Notes: generated from the sequence alone by a model not told the origin. Shown: positions 49,436-59,733, counted from the first letter of the stretch. The stretch: DNA of 64,000 bases from Martinezella rhizogenes (GCF_007002745.1 NZ_SGNY01000006.1:248001-312000); one strand, 5' to 3'. Program-made: numbers and translations.

Positions 49436-52400
49436 TCAGTATTCTTTCTCGTAAAATATACCGGCTGCGCCTTCGCCATCGCCGCCCGCCTCACCGCGCA
49501 GTTTCACGCCGCGCCCGACATCAAGGTTGATGATGGCTTTGGCACCGGATTCACCGCTCTGCTGCAGTTCGAGATAGGTTCTCTCATTCAGATATTTGCC
49601 GGCGGAAACACGGGCCTGACCCTCTGAATCGGTGGAAATATCCAGATCATCGACGCCGAGATTGCTTCTGAGCTTGTCGAACAGCGAGGTTGAGCGACCG
49701 CCGGCCAGTTGGGCCGCGGCATCTGCCAATCGGGCAATCTGCAGGGCGGAGAGTTTCGACATGGACTGGCCAAAGATCAGCTGCGCCATGACTTCATCCT
49801 GCGGCAGGGCAGGGGACGAGGAGAAGCCGAATGTCGGGTCGTTGGCATTGCCGGAAACCGCAACCGTGACGGTGGTTGAACCAACCGTCGAGTCCGCCTT
49901 CATATCGAGAACCGGGATGAGGCCACCACCGAAGCTGATGTTGCCGGTGGTGAAATCAAGACGACGGGTGAGGATTTCCAGCCGGCCGCGGCGCATTTCA
50001 AAGCCGCCGGAAATGACCGGAACGGCCGCCGTGCCGCGGATCGTCAGATTGCCGGTCAGTTCCGCGTCGATGCCGCGACCGCGCACGAAGATGCCACTCG
50101 GTGCATTCACCTGCAGATCGAGATTGATGGTGGAGGAACTGCCGCTGCCGCCCTGATCGCCCCCTAGCGCTTTCGCCTGCGCACGTACCTTTGGCGGGGC
50201 GTTCTTATGCTTGACGTCGATTTCCGTCAGCGAGGCCGGGAGTTTTTCCGGAATGGTGATGGCGCTTCTATCCAGCGTCAGGTTGCCACCCAGAACTGGC
50301 GAGTTCAGCAGCGGACCTTTTAGCGTCAGCGTGCCGCTCACCACCGTGGTTACCAATGTTCCATCATTATAGCCGGCACGATCCAGCGTGATCGAAATAT
50401 CGGCCGGGAAGCCCGACCCGCCGGCAATACCGACGCTGCCTGTTCCTGAAATCGTTCCGCCGCCCGCCAGCTTACCCGTCAAACGGGAGATGACAGCGCG
50501 GTCGCGATCGAAGGTGATGGTTGCGCCCAGTCCGTTGACGGTCAGGTTGCGGCGCACGTCGGTCAGGCGTGTGCCATCGGTGGTGATGCTGCCGGTAATA
50601 ACAGGTGCTGTGGCGCTGCCGGAAATTTTTACGTCGATGGCGGCCGTGCCGTCCACATCAAGACCCTGGGCGGCGGTCTGCGCCGCGACAGCGGAAAAAG
50701 GCAGCCTTCCGGTAAAGGCCATGGAGAGCGGGCGATTGCCGGCGATGCCGAGAGAACCGCCGCCCGAAAGCGCCATACCGCCCTGGCCGGTCACATTGGT
50801 GTCGATCTGCAGCGTGCCGCCGGCGAAACGGCCGTTCGCCTTGATGCCAAGCGCTGCAAGCCCGGCGGCGCGGGTCTGTGAGACCTCGGCATTCGCCCAA
50901 TTGAGATTATAATCGACCGATGGGTCGGATGCCGCGCCCTTGGCGCTGACGGTGCCGGATATGCTGCCTGCCGCATCCAGCCCGGCAGCGAAGGCGTTTG
51001 CAAGACTGGCGGGAAGCGAACGGATGTCGGCATTGATGTCGAGTGCCGATCCGGCGGTGCCGTTGACCTCAATGCGCCCGTCGCTGGTGATGATGGTCAG
51101 ATCGGAGATGCGCGCCGTGCCATTCTGGATTGCAATGGTGCTTGGTTTTTCAAGCCGCACGGCAATGCCCTTCGGAGCGGCGGAAAAGGCGTCGAGCCTT
51201 ACCGTCATCGGCGTTCCGCCGGTATCGGCGCTGCCCTTCACCACCAGCGGTGCATTGTCGTAACGGCCGTTGACGTCGAATTGCGTTGTCGTGCCGGAAT
51301 GGCCGATGGTGGCGTTCAGGCCGGAAATCGAGGCGGCGCCGGCATTGACGCTGTCGGCACTGACCTTGCCATTGATGGCGAGCGCCTGCAGGTCGTCGAT
51401 GGAGATATCGGCGGCGAGTTTGGAGATTGTCGTCGTGCCCTGACGGATGCTGCCGCCATTGGCCTTTATCGTTGCGGCGATCCGGCCATTGGCGTTGCTC
51501 AGCGCGATATCGCCGGCAATATCGCCATCCGCCTGCTGCGCGGCAAGTGCGGCCAGCAGGGCAAGATCGGGGAAATTGAAGGAAAGATTGCCTGTCGGCA
51601 GGAATTGCTGCGAGAATTGCAGTTGACCGTTCAGCAGGTTACGGCCGACGGCCACATGCAGCTCAGGTATCGCCGTACCGTTTTCCGTTTGCACCACATT
51701 GGCGTTGGCGTCGATCTTTTGCCGGTCGAGGCTGCCGCTGGCGGTGAGTTTCGCCTGCGGTGCTGCGGGATCCGCCTTGCCTGCAGCATTGATTTTCAAC
51801 GCTTCGAGGGTTCGTCCGGCGAGAACTGCGCTTTCAGAACTCAGGGTGACGTTGAAATCCGGTGCGGAAATTGCACCGGTGGCATCAATTGCAAACTCGG
51901 CGACACCCTTTGCCTGCGGTGTCAGCTTTTCGAGAGCGGGGAATTTGCCGGTCAGGCTGGCGTTTAACGCATCGTTTTCCAGGCTGACATTGCCCGCCGC
52001 CTCGATCGTTCCGGATTTGACGGTGAGGTTCTCAACGCTGATGCGCCCGCCAATGGTCAGGTCGATATCGCCCTGCAGGGCGATTGTAGTGTCGAATTTT
52101 TCTGCCAGCGCCGGCGGCAGGGTGGCCGGCAGGGCGAAGAGCTGCACGCTGGAGGTCAGGCGGTTATTGGCGAGATCAAAACTGCCGTTCAGGGTTCCGC
52201 CGACACTGGCGCTTTCGAGCGTTGCACCGTCAAAGCCGATGGCGGAAGAGGTGAGGCTGAGTGGTGCCTTGATGGTGAGTGGCGCACGCACCAGCCGGTC
52301 GATATCAGGGCTGACGAAGGATGATTGCGTAACTGACAGGACAGTGGCGATGGTGCCGCTGCGGCTGGCGATGTTGAGGTCGGTGCTTTCGGCCGTCAGT

Positions 52401-53596
52401 TTGACGTCGTCAAGCCGGCCCTGGGGCAGGGCAAGGCTGCGCAATGATGCTGTGGTCTTCAGATGCGCGGCATCCGCGTTGCCTTTCAAGGAAAGGTCGA
52501 GGCCGTTGATGAGGGCCTGAACTTCGCCATTGCTGAGAGGCCAGCGGAAATCAACGGGACCGGCGGTGCCGATGAGGTTGGCGGCGAGATCGTTTTGACC
52601 GTTCGGATCGATGGTGCCGGAAGCGGTCAGCAACAATGCGCCGGTCTCCAGCGTACTGCTGCCGATCTCGATGCGGCCCTGCGGTGACAGCGTGGCGTTT
52701 GCATCGAGCTTCGTCTCACCGGCAAAAAGCTGGCGGAAGGCGGGGGGGAGGAGCAGATCCGGCTGACCACCGCCCGCGATCTCGATACGGCGCGTGCCGT
52801 CATCGCCAAGAATATGGCGGCCGTTAACATTGACGACGGGGTTACCGGCGACATTGCCGCGCAGCGTGCCGGTCCAGTTGGAAAGCGGCCCTTCGCCGTT
52901 CACATCGATCGCCACTGCGGGCGTACCGGGCAGCGAAAGCAGCGTGGCGAGAAGCCCGCCTTCGGGCTCTTTCATCTCCGCTTTCAGCTTCAGCACATTT
53001 TCATTCGGCAGGAAGGCGATGTCGGCATTCACGGCGGCATCCACCGCATTCATCCGATGGGCTGTAAGCGACAGCCTGATATCGTCACGGGCGGCCTTGA
53101 GATTGCCTTCGGCCGTCAACTCGAAAGGGCTGCCGAGAAGTGATTGCCCAAGGCTGATATCTGGAAAGCTGAAATTATCGATGCCGACTTCAATCGGCAG
53201 CGAAGAACTGCCGGAGCTTTTGGTCGTCGTCTGCTCGGAGGCAAGCGGTTTACGCTCGACGTCGATCGATCCGGCCGAGACCCGGTCGGCGTGAAAGGTT
53301 CCGGTAAGAAGCGAGAGCGGCGACCAGTCGACGGCGATCTGGTTCACGCGGGCATAGGGTCCCTGCCGGTCCGAAAGGGTGACGTTGTCGAGCCGCAGGC
53401 GGCCGGTCAAAAGGCCGCTCGGGGGGGAAATCTCGATTTTCTGATCGGGCGTCGATACAAGTGCTGAAATCTGCTTTGCTGCAATTCTGGCGCCCATCGG
53501 TGTAAACCCGACGAACAGAACCGCAAGCAGCACCAGCACCACGCCGCACAAGGCAACGTAGCCCAGCCATTTCAGCAATCGAATCAACGTTTTCAT
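49436..53596 (-). CDS. tamB: Translocation and assembly module inner-membrane component TamB
   Basis: Very large envelope-spanning protein of 1386 residues, thought to act with TamA in outer-membrane protein insertion and in phospholipid transport. An N-terminal transmembrane helix (LLKWLGYVALCGVVLVLLAVLFVGF) anchors it. The body is a long succession of beta-strand repeats rich in Gly, Ala, Asn, Asp and Thr with few cysteines. The C-terminal TamB (DUF490) domain includes GFEMRRGRLEILTRRLDFTTGNISFGGG and ends YEKEY. ATG 53596 is used rather than the adjacent TTG 53599. It starts 45 nt after tamA. Confidence 0.94.
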   Translation of the reverse strand: MKTLIRLLKWLGYVALCGVVLVLLAVLFVGFTPMGARIAAKQISALVSTPDQKIEISPPSGLLTGRLRLDNVTLSDRQGPYARVNQIAVDWSPLSLLTGTFHADRVSAGSIDVERKPLASEQTTTKSSGSSSLPIEVGIDNFSFPDISLGQSLLGSPFELTAEGNLKAARDDIRLSLTAHRMNAVDAAVNADIAFLPNENVLKLKAEMKEPEGGLLATLLSLPGTPAVAIDVNGEGPLSNWTGTLRGNVAGNPVVNVNGRHILGDDGTRRIEIAGGGQPDLLLPPAFRQLFAGETKLDANATLSPQGRIEIGSSTLETGALLLTASGTIDPNGQNDLAANLIGTAGPVDFRWPLSNGEVQALINGLDLSLKGNADAAHLKTTASLRSLALPQGRLDDVKLTAESTDLNIASRSGTIATVLSVTQSSFVSPDIDRLVRAPLTIKAPLSLTSSAIGFDGATLESASVGGTLNGSFDLANNRLTSSVQLFALPATLPPALAEKFDTTIALQGDIDLTIGGRISVENLTVKSGTIEAAGNVSLENDALNASLTGKFPALEKLTPQAKGVAEFAIDATGAISAPDFNVTLSSESAVLAGRTLEALKINAAGKADPAAPQAKLTASGSLDRQKIDANANVVQTENGTAIPELHVAVGRNLLNGQLQFSQQFLPTGNLSFNFPDLALLAALAAQQADGDIAGDIALSNANGRIAATIKANGGSIRQGTTTISKLAADISIDDLQALAINGKVSADSVNAGAASISGLNATIGHSGTTTQFDVNGRYDNAPLVVKGSADTGGTPMTVRLDAFSAAPKGIAVRLEKPSTIAIQNGTARISDLTIITSDGRIEVNGTAGSALDINADIRSLPASLANAFAAGLDAAGSISGTVSAKGAASDPSVDYNLNWANAEVSQTRAAGLAALGIKANGRFAGGTLQIDTNVTGQGGMALSGGGSLGIAGNRPLSMAFTGRLPFSAVAAQTAAQGLDVDGTAAIDVKISGSATAPVITGSITTDGTRLTDVRRNLTVNGLGATITFDRDRAVISRLTGKLAGGGTISGTGSVGIAGGSGFPADISITLDRAGYNDGTLVTTVVSGTLTLKGPLLNSPVLGGNLTLDRSAITIPEKLPASLTEIDVKHKNAPPKVRAQAKALGGDQGGSGSSSTINLDLQVNAPSGIFVRGRGIDAELTGNLTIRGTAAVPVISGGFEMRRGRLEILTRRLDFTTGNISFGGGLIPVLDMKADSTVGSTTVTVAVSGNANDPTFGFSSSPALPQDEVMAQLIFGQSMSKLSALQIARLADAAAQLAGGRSTSLFDKLRSNLGVDDLDISTDSEGQARVSAGKYLNERTYLELQQSGESGAKAIINLDVGRGVKLRGEAGGDGEGAAGIFYEKEY

Positions 53597-53641
53597 CAAA
53601 GGTAATCTACACTCTGCTTTAAGGGTGTTCGATGGCGGTGT

Positions 53642-55567
53642 TTAAAAAGACTGGCCGATGCCAGCATAAATGCCGAAACTGTTACCGCCATCATATTTAT
53701 CAAGCGGCATGGCGACGTCGAGGCGCAAAGGCCCGAAGGGCGTTGCGTAACGCAGGCCAATGCCGGCGCCGGCCCGGATATCGGAAAAATCTGGCGCCAC
53801 ATCTTCCGAGACTACACCCGCATCGATGAAAGGCACGATGCCGATGGTATCGGTGACCTTGATGCGGGCTTCCACGGACCCTACCACATAAGAGCGGCCG
53901 CCGGTTGCGTCGCCTGCTGCATTATAGGGTGATATTTCCTGATAGCTGTAACCGCGCACCGATCCGCCGCCGCCGGCATAAAAGCGCCGGGTGGTGGGGA
54001 TGTCCTGCAGGTCGCTGCCGCCGACGAGCACGCCGCCGGAAAGCTTTCCGGCCATGATCAGCCGATCTTCCGCGCCGAGCCCCTTGTAACCGCTGATCGA
54101 GCCTTCGAACGACGAGAAGAACGTGCCGTTCAGCGCCTCATAGCTGGGCTTGGCGGCTATCGAAGCACGAAAACCTTCGGTGGGATTGAGCTTGTCGTCG
54201 CGCGTATCGCGAACGAATTCCAGCGGGATGGAGGTCGTCAGATATTCGTTCTTGCCGAAGGCGTCTTCGGTATCGGCCCACTGTACTTCGAGGCCCGCGG
54301 CGGCGGTGTCGGTATCGTTGAGCTCATAGGCAAAGCCGGCCGTGCCCGTCACCGTTTTGGCATCGTATGTGTCGGGATGTTCTGTCTTGGCGATCAGGCT
54401 TGTCTTGAAGGTGGTGCGCGGGTTGAACATGCCGGGCTTGGTGAAGGTAATGCCAGCCGAATAATCCATGCCTTCGACGCTGGATGCCTCGGCGATGCGC
54501 GAGACGGAGCCTTCGATACGCAGCGATTCCGCCTGTCCGAACAGGTTCCGGTGACCCCAATAACCCTGGAGACCGATACCTTCCGTGGTGGAATATTGCG
54601 CGCCGACACCGAAATAACGGTGCTTGCCTTCAGACACTTCGATGGTGAGCGGAATGGTGCCGTCGCGCGCCAGCGTGCCCGCTTCCTTGATCGTCAGGCT
54701 GGAGAAGACGCCCAGCTGGCGCAGCCGGTCCGCGGCCTTGCGCAGCTTTTCCGGCGAATAGGGTTCGCCGCCATTGAGGCGCGAATAACGGCGGATGAAA
54801 TCACCGTCGACGGTTTTTTCGCCGGTGACGGTGACTTTGCCCAGAGGCGCAACAGGCCCACCTTCAGCCGCCATCGTGATGTCGACCGTGTTCGTCGCGT
54901 GATTGGCGACCGCCTCGCGCTTCGTCAGCTTTGCGAGTGGCCGGCCTTCCGCCTTCAGATCGTCGATCAGCTTGTTGCCGGCGCGGATGATCGCCAGAGA
55001 CCCGGCATCTCCGCCGGTGACGAGGCCGTATTCCTCGAGGTTGCGGCCCGTCACATCACCTTCGAGCAGGACGCTGCCGAGCGTGAATTTCGGACCTGGC
55101 GTCACCGTTATGACCACCGGTACAGGTGCGCTGTGATCAAAGACGGGATTGGGCGGCAGGGCATCCACATCCCTGCCGGCGACGGTGACCTTGACGATGC
55201 CGCCGTAACGCGCATTTTCGTAAAGCGCCGCGATCAGCCTGTCCCTGTCGTCTCTTGCCTTTATCAGAAGGCCGAGATCGCCGGAGGCGGGCTTATCCTT
55301 GTCGGCGAGAAGAAGCGAGCTGTTTTCAAGGCTGCCTTTCAACGACTTGTCTGCATCACCTGCATCAAGTGTCACGGCGTATTTCACGGGATTGATAACC
55401 TCGACCTCGGGTTCTTCCGAACCCCAGAGGCGCATTCCGAACAGTTTGAAGGCAAAGGCGTCACGGGTAAACACCGGATACAGGGCGAACGTGAAAGCAA
55501 CCGCAAGTGCGGTGCCAGCTTTCCGATACGCAATACCTGTCTTCGGCTTAGTTCGTGTTCTTTGCAT
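53642..55567 (-). CDS. tamA: Outer-membrane assembly factor TamA (Omp85 family)
   Basis: Omp85-family barrel protein of 641 residues, partner of TamB encoded immediately downstream. An N-terminal signal-like segment (about 15-40, AGTALAVAFTFALYPVFTRDAFA) precedes POTRA domains (about 50-340, for example KLTKREAVANHATNTVDITM). The C-terminal barrel (about 350-641) has the Omp85 motif GGGGSVRGYSYQEISP and ends with GIGQSF, a terminal aromatic typical of outer-membrane barrels. No strong Shine-Dalgarno is seen before ATG 55567. Confidence 0.94.
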   Translation of the reverse strand: MQRTRTKPKTGIAYRKAGTALAVAFTFALYPVFTRDAFAFKLFGMRLWGSEEPEVEVINPVKYAVTLDAGDADKSLKGSLENSSLLLADKDKPASGDLGLLIKARDDRDRLIAALYENARYGGIVKVTVAGRDVDALPPNPVFDHSAPVPVVITVTPGPKFTLGSVLLEGDVTGRNLEEYGLVTGGDAGSLAIIRAGNKLIDDLKAEGRPLAKLTKREAVANHATNTVDITMAAEGGPVAPLGKVTVTGEKTVDGDFIRRYSRLNGGEPYSPEKLRKAADRLRQLGVFSSLTIKEAGTLARDGTIPLTIEVSEGKHRYFGVGAQYSTTEGIGLQGYWGHRNLFGQAESLRIEGSVSRIAEASSVEGMDYSAGITFTKPGMFNPRTTFKTSLIAKTEHPDTYDAKTVTGTAGFAYELNDTDTAAAGLEVQWADTEDAFGKNEYLTTSIPLEFVRDTRDDKLNPTEGFRASIAAKPSYEALNGTFFSSFEGSISGYKGLGAEDRLIMAGKLSGGVLVGGSDLQDIPTTRRFYAGGGGSVRGYSYQEISPYNAAGDATGGRSYVVGSVEARIKVTDTIGIVPFIDAGVVSEDVAPDFSDIRAGAGIGLRYATPFGPLRLDVAMPLDKYDGGNSFGIYAGIGQSF

Positions 55568-55690
55568 AAGCTGCTTTATGGTTGAGCATTTATTTTGGCT
55601 CCAACCCGTTTCCTGTCCGTTAACATTGCAATTTAATCATAAATAAACGGCGTTGAGGACCCTTTGGCTTGCGTTTTGCCGGCCTTAACG

Positions 55691-55716
55691 CAAAAAGCCC
55701 CGGGTGACCGGGGCTT
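55691..55716 (-). terminator. Rho-independent terminator of the glycine-zipper lipoprotein gene
   Basis: Nine-bp stem AAGCCCCGG (55695-55703) with CCGGGGCTT (55708-55716) and a 4-nt loop; on the minus strand five T follow. It begins 27 nt after the lipoprotein stop and isolates it from tamA. Confidence 0.88.
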
Positions 55717-55742
55717 CTGTGCAACGGTATTTCGCGATGCGA

Positions 55743-55994
55743 TTAACGGCAACGCGCCGTGTAACGCTGACCGTACTGGTCGCGATAATAGCAATAGCCC
55801 GGCTCGGAAGCATTGCCGATCAAGGCACCGCCTACGCCGCCGATGGCTGCACCCACTGCCGCGCCACGAACATTGCCCGTGATAGCGCCGCCAAGGACCG
55901 CACCGGAAACGGCACCGATCGAAGCACCCTTTTCGGTCTGCGTGCAGCTTGCAAGCGACAGGCCGACCAGCGCAAATATGATTGCCTTTTTCAT
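55743..55994 (-). CDS. Small glycine-zipper lipoprotein
   Basis: Lipoprotein of 83 residues from ATG 55994, which has GGAGAG upstream. The lipobox is LASC. The mature region is a glycine zipper of repeated Gly-x-x-x-Gly units (about 27-60, for example GAVLGGAITGNVRGAAVGAAIGG), followed by a short Tyr/Arg tail with two cysteines (GYCYYRDQYGQRYTARC). Such proteins associate with the outer membrane; the exact role is unknown. Monocistronic. The frame is open to 56045. Confidence 0.82.
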   Translation of the reverse strand: MKKAIIFALVGLSLASCTQTEKGASIGAVSGAVLGGAITGNVRGAAVGAAIGGVGGALIGNASEPGYCYYRDQYGQRYTARCR

Positions 55995-56202
55995 GAAACT
56001 CTCTCCAACGTTACAATGAGCTCTTCGGCTCGGTAGGCGTCCCATATTTATCTGCGGCGACTGCTACCTCCGACCGCCACAGATAACTAACAATTCGATG
56101 CCGTTAAGGGAAGCCTCATGTTTCGGGGATTCCTCCGCGCGTAAATCGATTGCGTGCCAGACAACGGCGCTACGCGAAAAAGGTTCCAAAATTCGTGGTT
56201 TT

Positions 56203-56216
56203 TTGATGTGAATCAA
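56203..56216 (+). promoter_or_regulatory. FNR/FixK-type box upstream of hemA
   Basis: TTGAT, four bases, ATCAA: an exact match to the CRP/FNR-superfamily anaerobox bound by FnrN and FixK in rhizobia. It is centred 156 bp before the hemA ATG, inside the 371-bp gap 55995-56365, which holds no gene. Oxygen-linked control of hemA is known in rhizobia. Whether this site activates or represses depends on the promoter position, which I could not fix. Confidence 0.75.
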
Positions 56217-56365
56217 TTTTGTACTTTTCATCGGCGGCTATAAACGGTTTATTGGAATGGTTCAAAACAACGGCGAATTGACGCAGACGCGGTTAAAGTG
56301 ACCCAAAAGGGTTGACGGTCCCGGTGTCGGAGCGGAAAACGGTCTGGTCAATTCTGGAGCATGGC

Positions 56366-57583
56366 ATGGACTTCGAGGCATTTTTCACGACGGAACTGCA
56401 AAGCCTGCATTCTGAGGGACGTTATCGCGTTTTTGCGGATATCGAACGCCAGCAGGGCAATTTTCCCCGCGCGACACGGTATAACGCCAATGGCGAGCGC
56501 AAGGACGTAACGGTCTGGTGCTCCAATGACTATCTCGGCATGGGCCAGAACCCGAAAGTCATCGAAGCCATGAAAGCGGCGATCGATCACTGTGGCGCGG
56601 GTGCGGGAGGCACCCGGAATATTTCTGGTACCAACCATTATCACGTCCTTCTTGAACAGGAACTTGCCGATCTGCACGGCAAGGAATCGGCGCTGATCTT
56701 CACCTCGGGTTATGTGTCCAACTGGGCAACACTTGGTACACTCGGCCAGAAGATTCCGGGCCTCATCATTTTCTCCGATGCGCTGAACCATGCTTCGATG
56801 ATCGAGGGCATTCGTTATGGCCGTTGCGAGCGGGTGATCTGGAAGCACAACGATCTCGAAGATCTCGAGGCAAAGCTCAAGGCTGCCGATCCGAACGCGC
56901 CGAAGCTCATCGCCTTTGAATCCGTCTATTCGATGGATGGCGATATCGCGCCGATCAAGGAAATCTGTGATCTGGCCGACCGTTATGGCGCCATGACCTA
57001 TCTCGATGAAGTTCACGCCGTTGGCATGTATGGTCCGCGCGGTGGCGGCATTGCCGAGCGCGAAGGCCTGATGGATCGCCTGACGATCATTGAGGGAACG
57101 CTTGGCAAGGCCTTCGGCGTCATGGGCGGTTATATTACCGGTTCTACGGCGGTCTGCGATTTCATCCGCTCCTTCGCCTCCGGCTTCATCTTCACCACGG
57201 CCCTGCCGCCGTCGCTTGCCGCCGGTGCCATTGCTTCGATCCAGCATTTAAAGGCCAGCCCCTTTGAGCGCGCCCGCCATCAGGACCGGGTTCGCAAGCT
57301 GCGCGGCCTTCTCGATGCTCGCGGTATTCCGCATATGGATAATCCGAGCCACATCGTACCTGTCATGGTGGGCGATGCCGCGAAGTGCAAATGGATTTCG
57401 GATATTCTGCTCGACAGTCACGGTGTCTATGTGCAGCCGATCAATTACCCGACCGTGCCGCGCAAGACAGAACGTCTGCGCATTACCCCGACGCCGCTGC
57501 ATACCGATGCCGATATCGAGCAGTTGGTCGGTGCGCTGCATCAGCTTTGGTCGCATTGTGCACTGGCGCGGGCGGTGGCATGA
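56366..57583 (+). CDS. hemA: 5-aminolevulinate synthase
   Basis: PLP enzyme condensing glycine and succinyl-CoA, the first step of haem synthesis by the C4 (Shemin) route of alphaproteobacteria. The protein has 405 residues from ATG 56366, with GGAG 6 nt upstream; the frame is open to 56312. PLP binds Lys248 in [14 protein letters not shown]. The glycine-rich [21 protein letters not shown] and the [11 protein letters not shown] aspartate region are intact. The sequence agrees with Agrobacterium radiobacter HemA as I remember it. Substrate succinyl-CoA comes from the sucAB-lpd complex encoded 25 kb away in the window. Confidence 0.98.
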   Translation: MDFEAFFTTELQSLHSEGRYRVFADIERQQGNFPRATRYNANGERKDVTVWCSNDYLGMGQNPKVIEAMKAAIDHCGAGAGGTRNISGTNHYHVLLEQELADLHGKESALIFTSGYVSNWATLGTLGQKIPGLIIFSDALNHASMIEGIRYGRCERVIWKHNDLEDLEAKLKAADPNAPKLIAFESVYSMDGDIAPIKEICDLADRYGAMTYLDEVHAVGMYGPRGGGIAEREGLMDRLTIIEGTLGKAFGVMGGYITGSTAVCDFIRSFASGFIFTTALPPSLAAGAIASIQHLKASPFERARHQDRVRKLRGLLDARGIPHMDNPSHIVPVMVGDAAKCKWISDILLDSHGVYVQPINYPTVPRKTERLRITPTPLHTDADIEQLVGALHQLWSHCALARAVA

Positions 57584-57610
57584 GGCCTTAATTCAAATAA
57601 AAGCAGATCG

Positions 57611-57636
57611 GGCCGCGTTTACGCGGCCTTTTCTTT
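57611..57636 (+). terminator. Terminator of hemA, overlapping the dxr 3' end
   Basis: Seven-bp stem GGCCGCG (57611-57617), loop TTTA+C side, CGCGGCC (57622-57628), then TTTTCTTT. The dxr stop codon (57619-57621) lies in the loop, so the 3' arm and T tract are antisense to dxr codons. Confidence 0.85.
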
Positions 57637-58812
57637 GGTGGAGATCAATTCACGGGCGTGGCGTCGGGCTTCCTCATCCGCTGCGAAGACATCTTCCATC
57701 GTGGCGGCTGAGCGGCCGTCATGCATGCGGTCCATGACCGTTTCGACGATTTCGGCCATGTCGAGGAAGCCGATGCCGCCAGCGACGAAGGCGTGAAAGG
57801 CGGTTTCCTCCGCTGCGTTCAGGGCGGCACCCTGCAGACCGCCACGCTCCAGCGCCATACGGGCGAGCCGCAGCGCGGGGAAGCGGGTTTCATCCGGCGC
57901 CTCGAAATCGAGCCGCGCCAGTTTTGCGAAATCCAGCCGCTCAACGTTCAGATGACCGCGCTGAGGATAGGTAAGGGCATAGGAAATGGCGGTGCGCATG
58001 TCGGGTGAGCCGAGCTGAGCGATATAGGAACCGTCGCTGTAACCGACCATCGAGTGCACGATCGATTGCGGATGGACGATCACCTCCACCTGATCGGGCC
58101 GGAGATCGAAGAGGTATTTCGCCTCGATCATTTCCAGCCCCTTGTTGAACATGGAGGCGCTGCCGATGGAGACCTTTAGCCCCATCGACCAGTTGGGATG
58201 GGCGCGGGCAATATCGGCCGTGACATTGGCCATCTCATCGCGTGACCAGGTGCGGAATGGTCCGCCGGAGGCCGTCAGCACGATGCGCTCCACCGCTTGT
58301 TTGTGATCGCCCGTCAGGCACTGGAAGATCGCGCTGTGTTCGCTATCGACCGGGATCAGCCTGCCGCCGCCCTGTTTGACCGTGCGTAGAAAAACATCAC
58401 CGGCTGAAACGAGGCATTCCTTGTTGGCAAGGGCGATATCGGCGCCACGCCGGGCGGCTGTCAGCGTCGGGGCAAGGCCGGGCGTCCCGGCAATCGCCGC
58501 CATCACCCAGCCGGCATCCATCGACGCCGCTTCTTCAAGGCCGGATTTGCCAGCCGCAACTTTTATGCCGGTGCCGGCAAGGGCGGCTTTCAATTCTTCA
58601 TATTTGTCATCTTCGGCCGTCACCACCATCTGTGCGCCGAATTGACGCGCCTGCTCTGCCAGAAGTGCGATGTTTCCCGCGCCGGTCAGCGCCATGATCT
58701 GGAATTGCTCGCGGCCGCCCAGCTGATGCACGACATCCAGCGTGCTGGTGCCGATCGAACCGGTGGAACCCAATATCGTCAGTTTGCGTGGCATTTCACT
58801 GGCATTCGTCAT
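57619..58812 (-). CDS. dxr: 1-deoxy-D-xylulose 5-phosphate reductoisomerase
   Basis: Second step of the MEP isoprenoid pathway, converting DXP to MEP with NADPH. The protein has 397 residues from ATG 58812; the frame is open to 58893. NADPH-binding LGSTGSIGTSTLDVV is at the N-terminus. The metal-binding acidic cluster is in IPVDSEHSAIFQCL, and ALNAAEETAFHAFVAGGIGFLDM lies in the C-terminal domain. It stands alone, away from the uppS-cdsA-rseP group where dxr often lies. Convergent with hemA. Confidence 0.96.
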   Translation of the reverse strand: MTNASEMPRKLTILGSTGSIGTSTLDVVHQLGGREQFQIMALTGAGNIALLAEQARQFGAQMVVTAEDDKYEELKAALAGTGIKVAAGKSGLEEAASMDAGWVMAAIAGTPGLAPTLTAARRGADIALANKECLVSAGDVFLRTVKQGGGRLIPVDSEHSAIFQCLTGDHKQAVERIVLTASGGPFRTWSRDEMANVTADIARAHPNWSMGLKVSIGSASMFNKGLEMIEAKYLFDLRPDQVEVIVHPQSIVHSMVGYSDGSYIAQLGSPDMRTAISYALTYPQRGHLNVERLDFAKLARLDFEAPDETRFPALRLARMALERGGLQGAALNAAEETAFHAFVAGGIGFLDMAEIVETVMDRMHDGRSAATMEDVFAADEEARRHARELISTKEKAA

Positions 58813-58998
58813 CTTCGGTCCGTCAGTATCGTGCGGTTCGCACCTTTCAGAGCATGTCATTCTTGCGAAACCGCTGCGCAGTTTCGGTGACATGCATTAG
58901 CCTCTACTCGTGAAAATCAGCCATAACAAGGATAAAGCCCGGCTATTGTTTTTGCGGATGGCAAAGCCATATGCAAGAAAAACGATGAGAGGACTTAG

Positions 58999-59700
58999 AT
59001 GCGACGTTTCCTGGTTTCCAGCGGATGGATTTTTGTGGCAAGCCTTGTGCTGGTGCTGGTCTTTATTCCTCTCGATCCACGTCTTTCCGAAAGCGCACAG
59101 GCCCTGCCCGGAACGATCGTCTCCTTCAATCGCGCCATCACCGATTTCGGAACCTTCAGCTGGATGCTCTATTCCACGGGCGCCCTAGCCATTCTTGCCT
59201 ATGTCGGCGCACGGGTTTTGCAGGCGCAGACCTATGCCGGGCGCTTGAGAACCGCGTGGCGGCTTCTCGCCTATTTTTTCCTGACGATCGGAACGGCAAG
59301 CATTCTCGTCCATACGCTGAAATTCCTGATCGGACGGGCGCGGCCGGAGCTTTTCCTGGAAATGGGCGCCTATAGCCTCACCCCGTTTACCGGGGATAAT
59401 CTCTATGAGAGCTTTCCTTCCGGCCATTCGACCGCTGCCGGCGCGTTTTTCGGTGTTTTTGCGATGCTGATGCCGCGCTTCCGCTGGGCCTTTCTTTTGT
59501 TCGCCCTTGTCATTGGCGTTTCGCGTGTCATCGTTGGCGCGCATTATCCAAGCGACGTTGCCGCCGGGCTGCTGCTCGGCATGTGGACGGCCATGGCCTT
59601 CGCTTTTATTTTCGCCCGGTCCGAAATGCTGTTTCGGTTCGATGCCTATGGCTGGCCGCAGCCGAAAAATGCAAATCTTCCGGTAGCGGATCCGCGATAG
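58999..59700 (+). CDS. PAP2 family lipid phosphatase
   Basis: Integral membrane phosphatase of 233 residues with about six helices. All three PAP2 motifs are present: KFLIGRARP (motif 1), SFPSGHSTAA (motif 2) and SRVIVGAHYPSDVAAG (motif 3, with the catalytic His and Asp). Likely substrates are phosphatidic acid, undecaprenyl pyrophosphate or lipid A phosphates; context does not choose between them. The 186-bp divergent gap to dxr shows no gene. Confidence 0.9.
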   Translation: MRRFLVSSGWIFVASLVLVLVFIPLDPRLSESAQALPGTIVSFNRAITDFGTFSWMLYSTGALAILAYVGARVLQAQTYAGRLRTAWRLLAYFFLTIGTASILVHTLKFLIGRARPELFLEMGAYSLTPFTGDNLYESFPSGHSTAAGAFFGVFAMLMPRFRWAFLLFALVIGVSRVIVGAHYPSDVAAGLLLGMWTAMAFAFIFARSEMLFRFDAYGWPQPKNANLPVADPR

Positions 59701-59733
59701 GGACGTTGAACGGGGCGGAAACGGAGAGATGTG

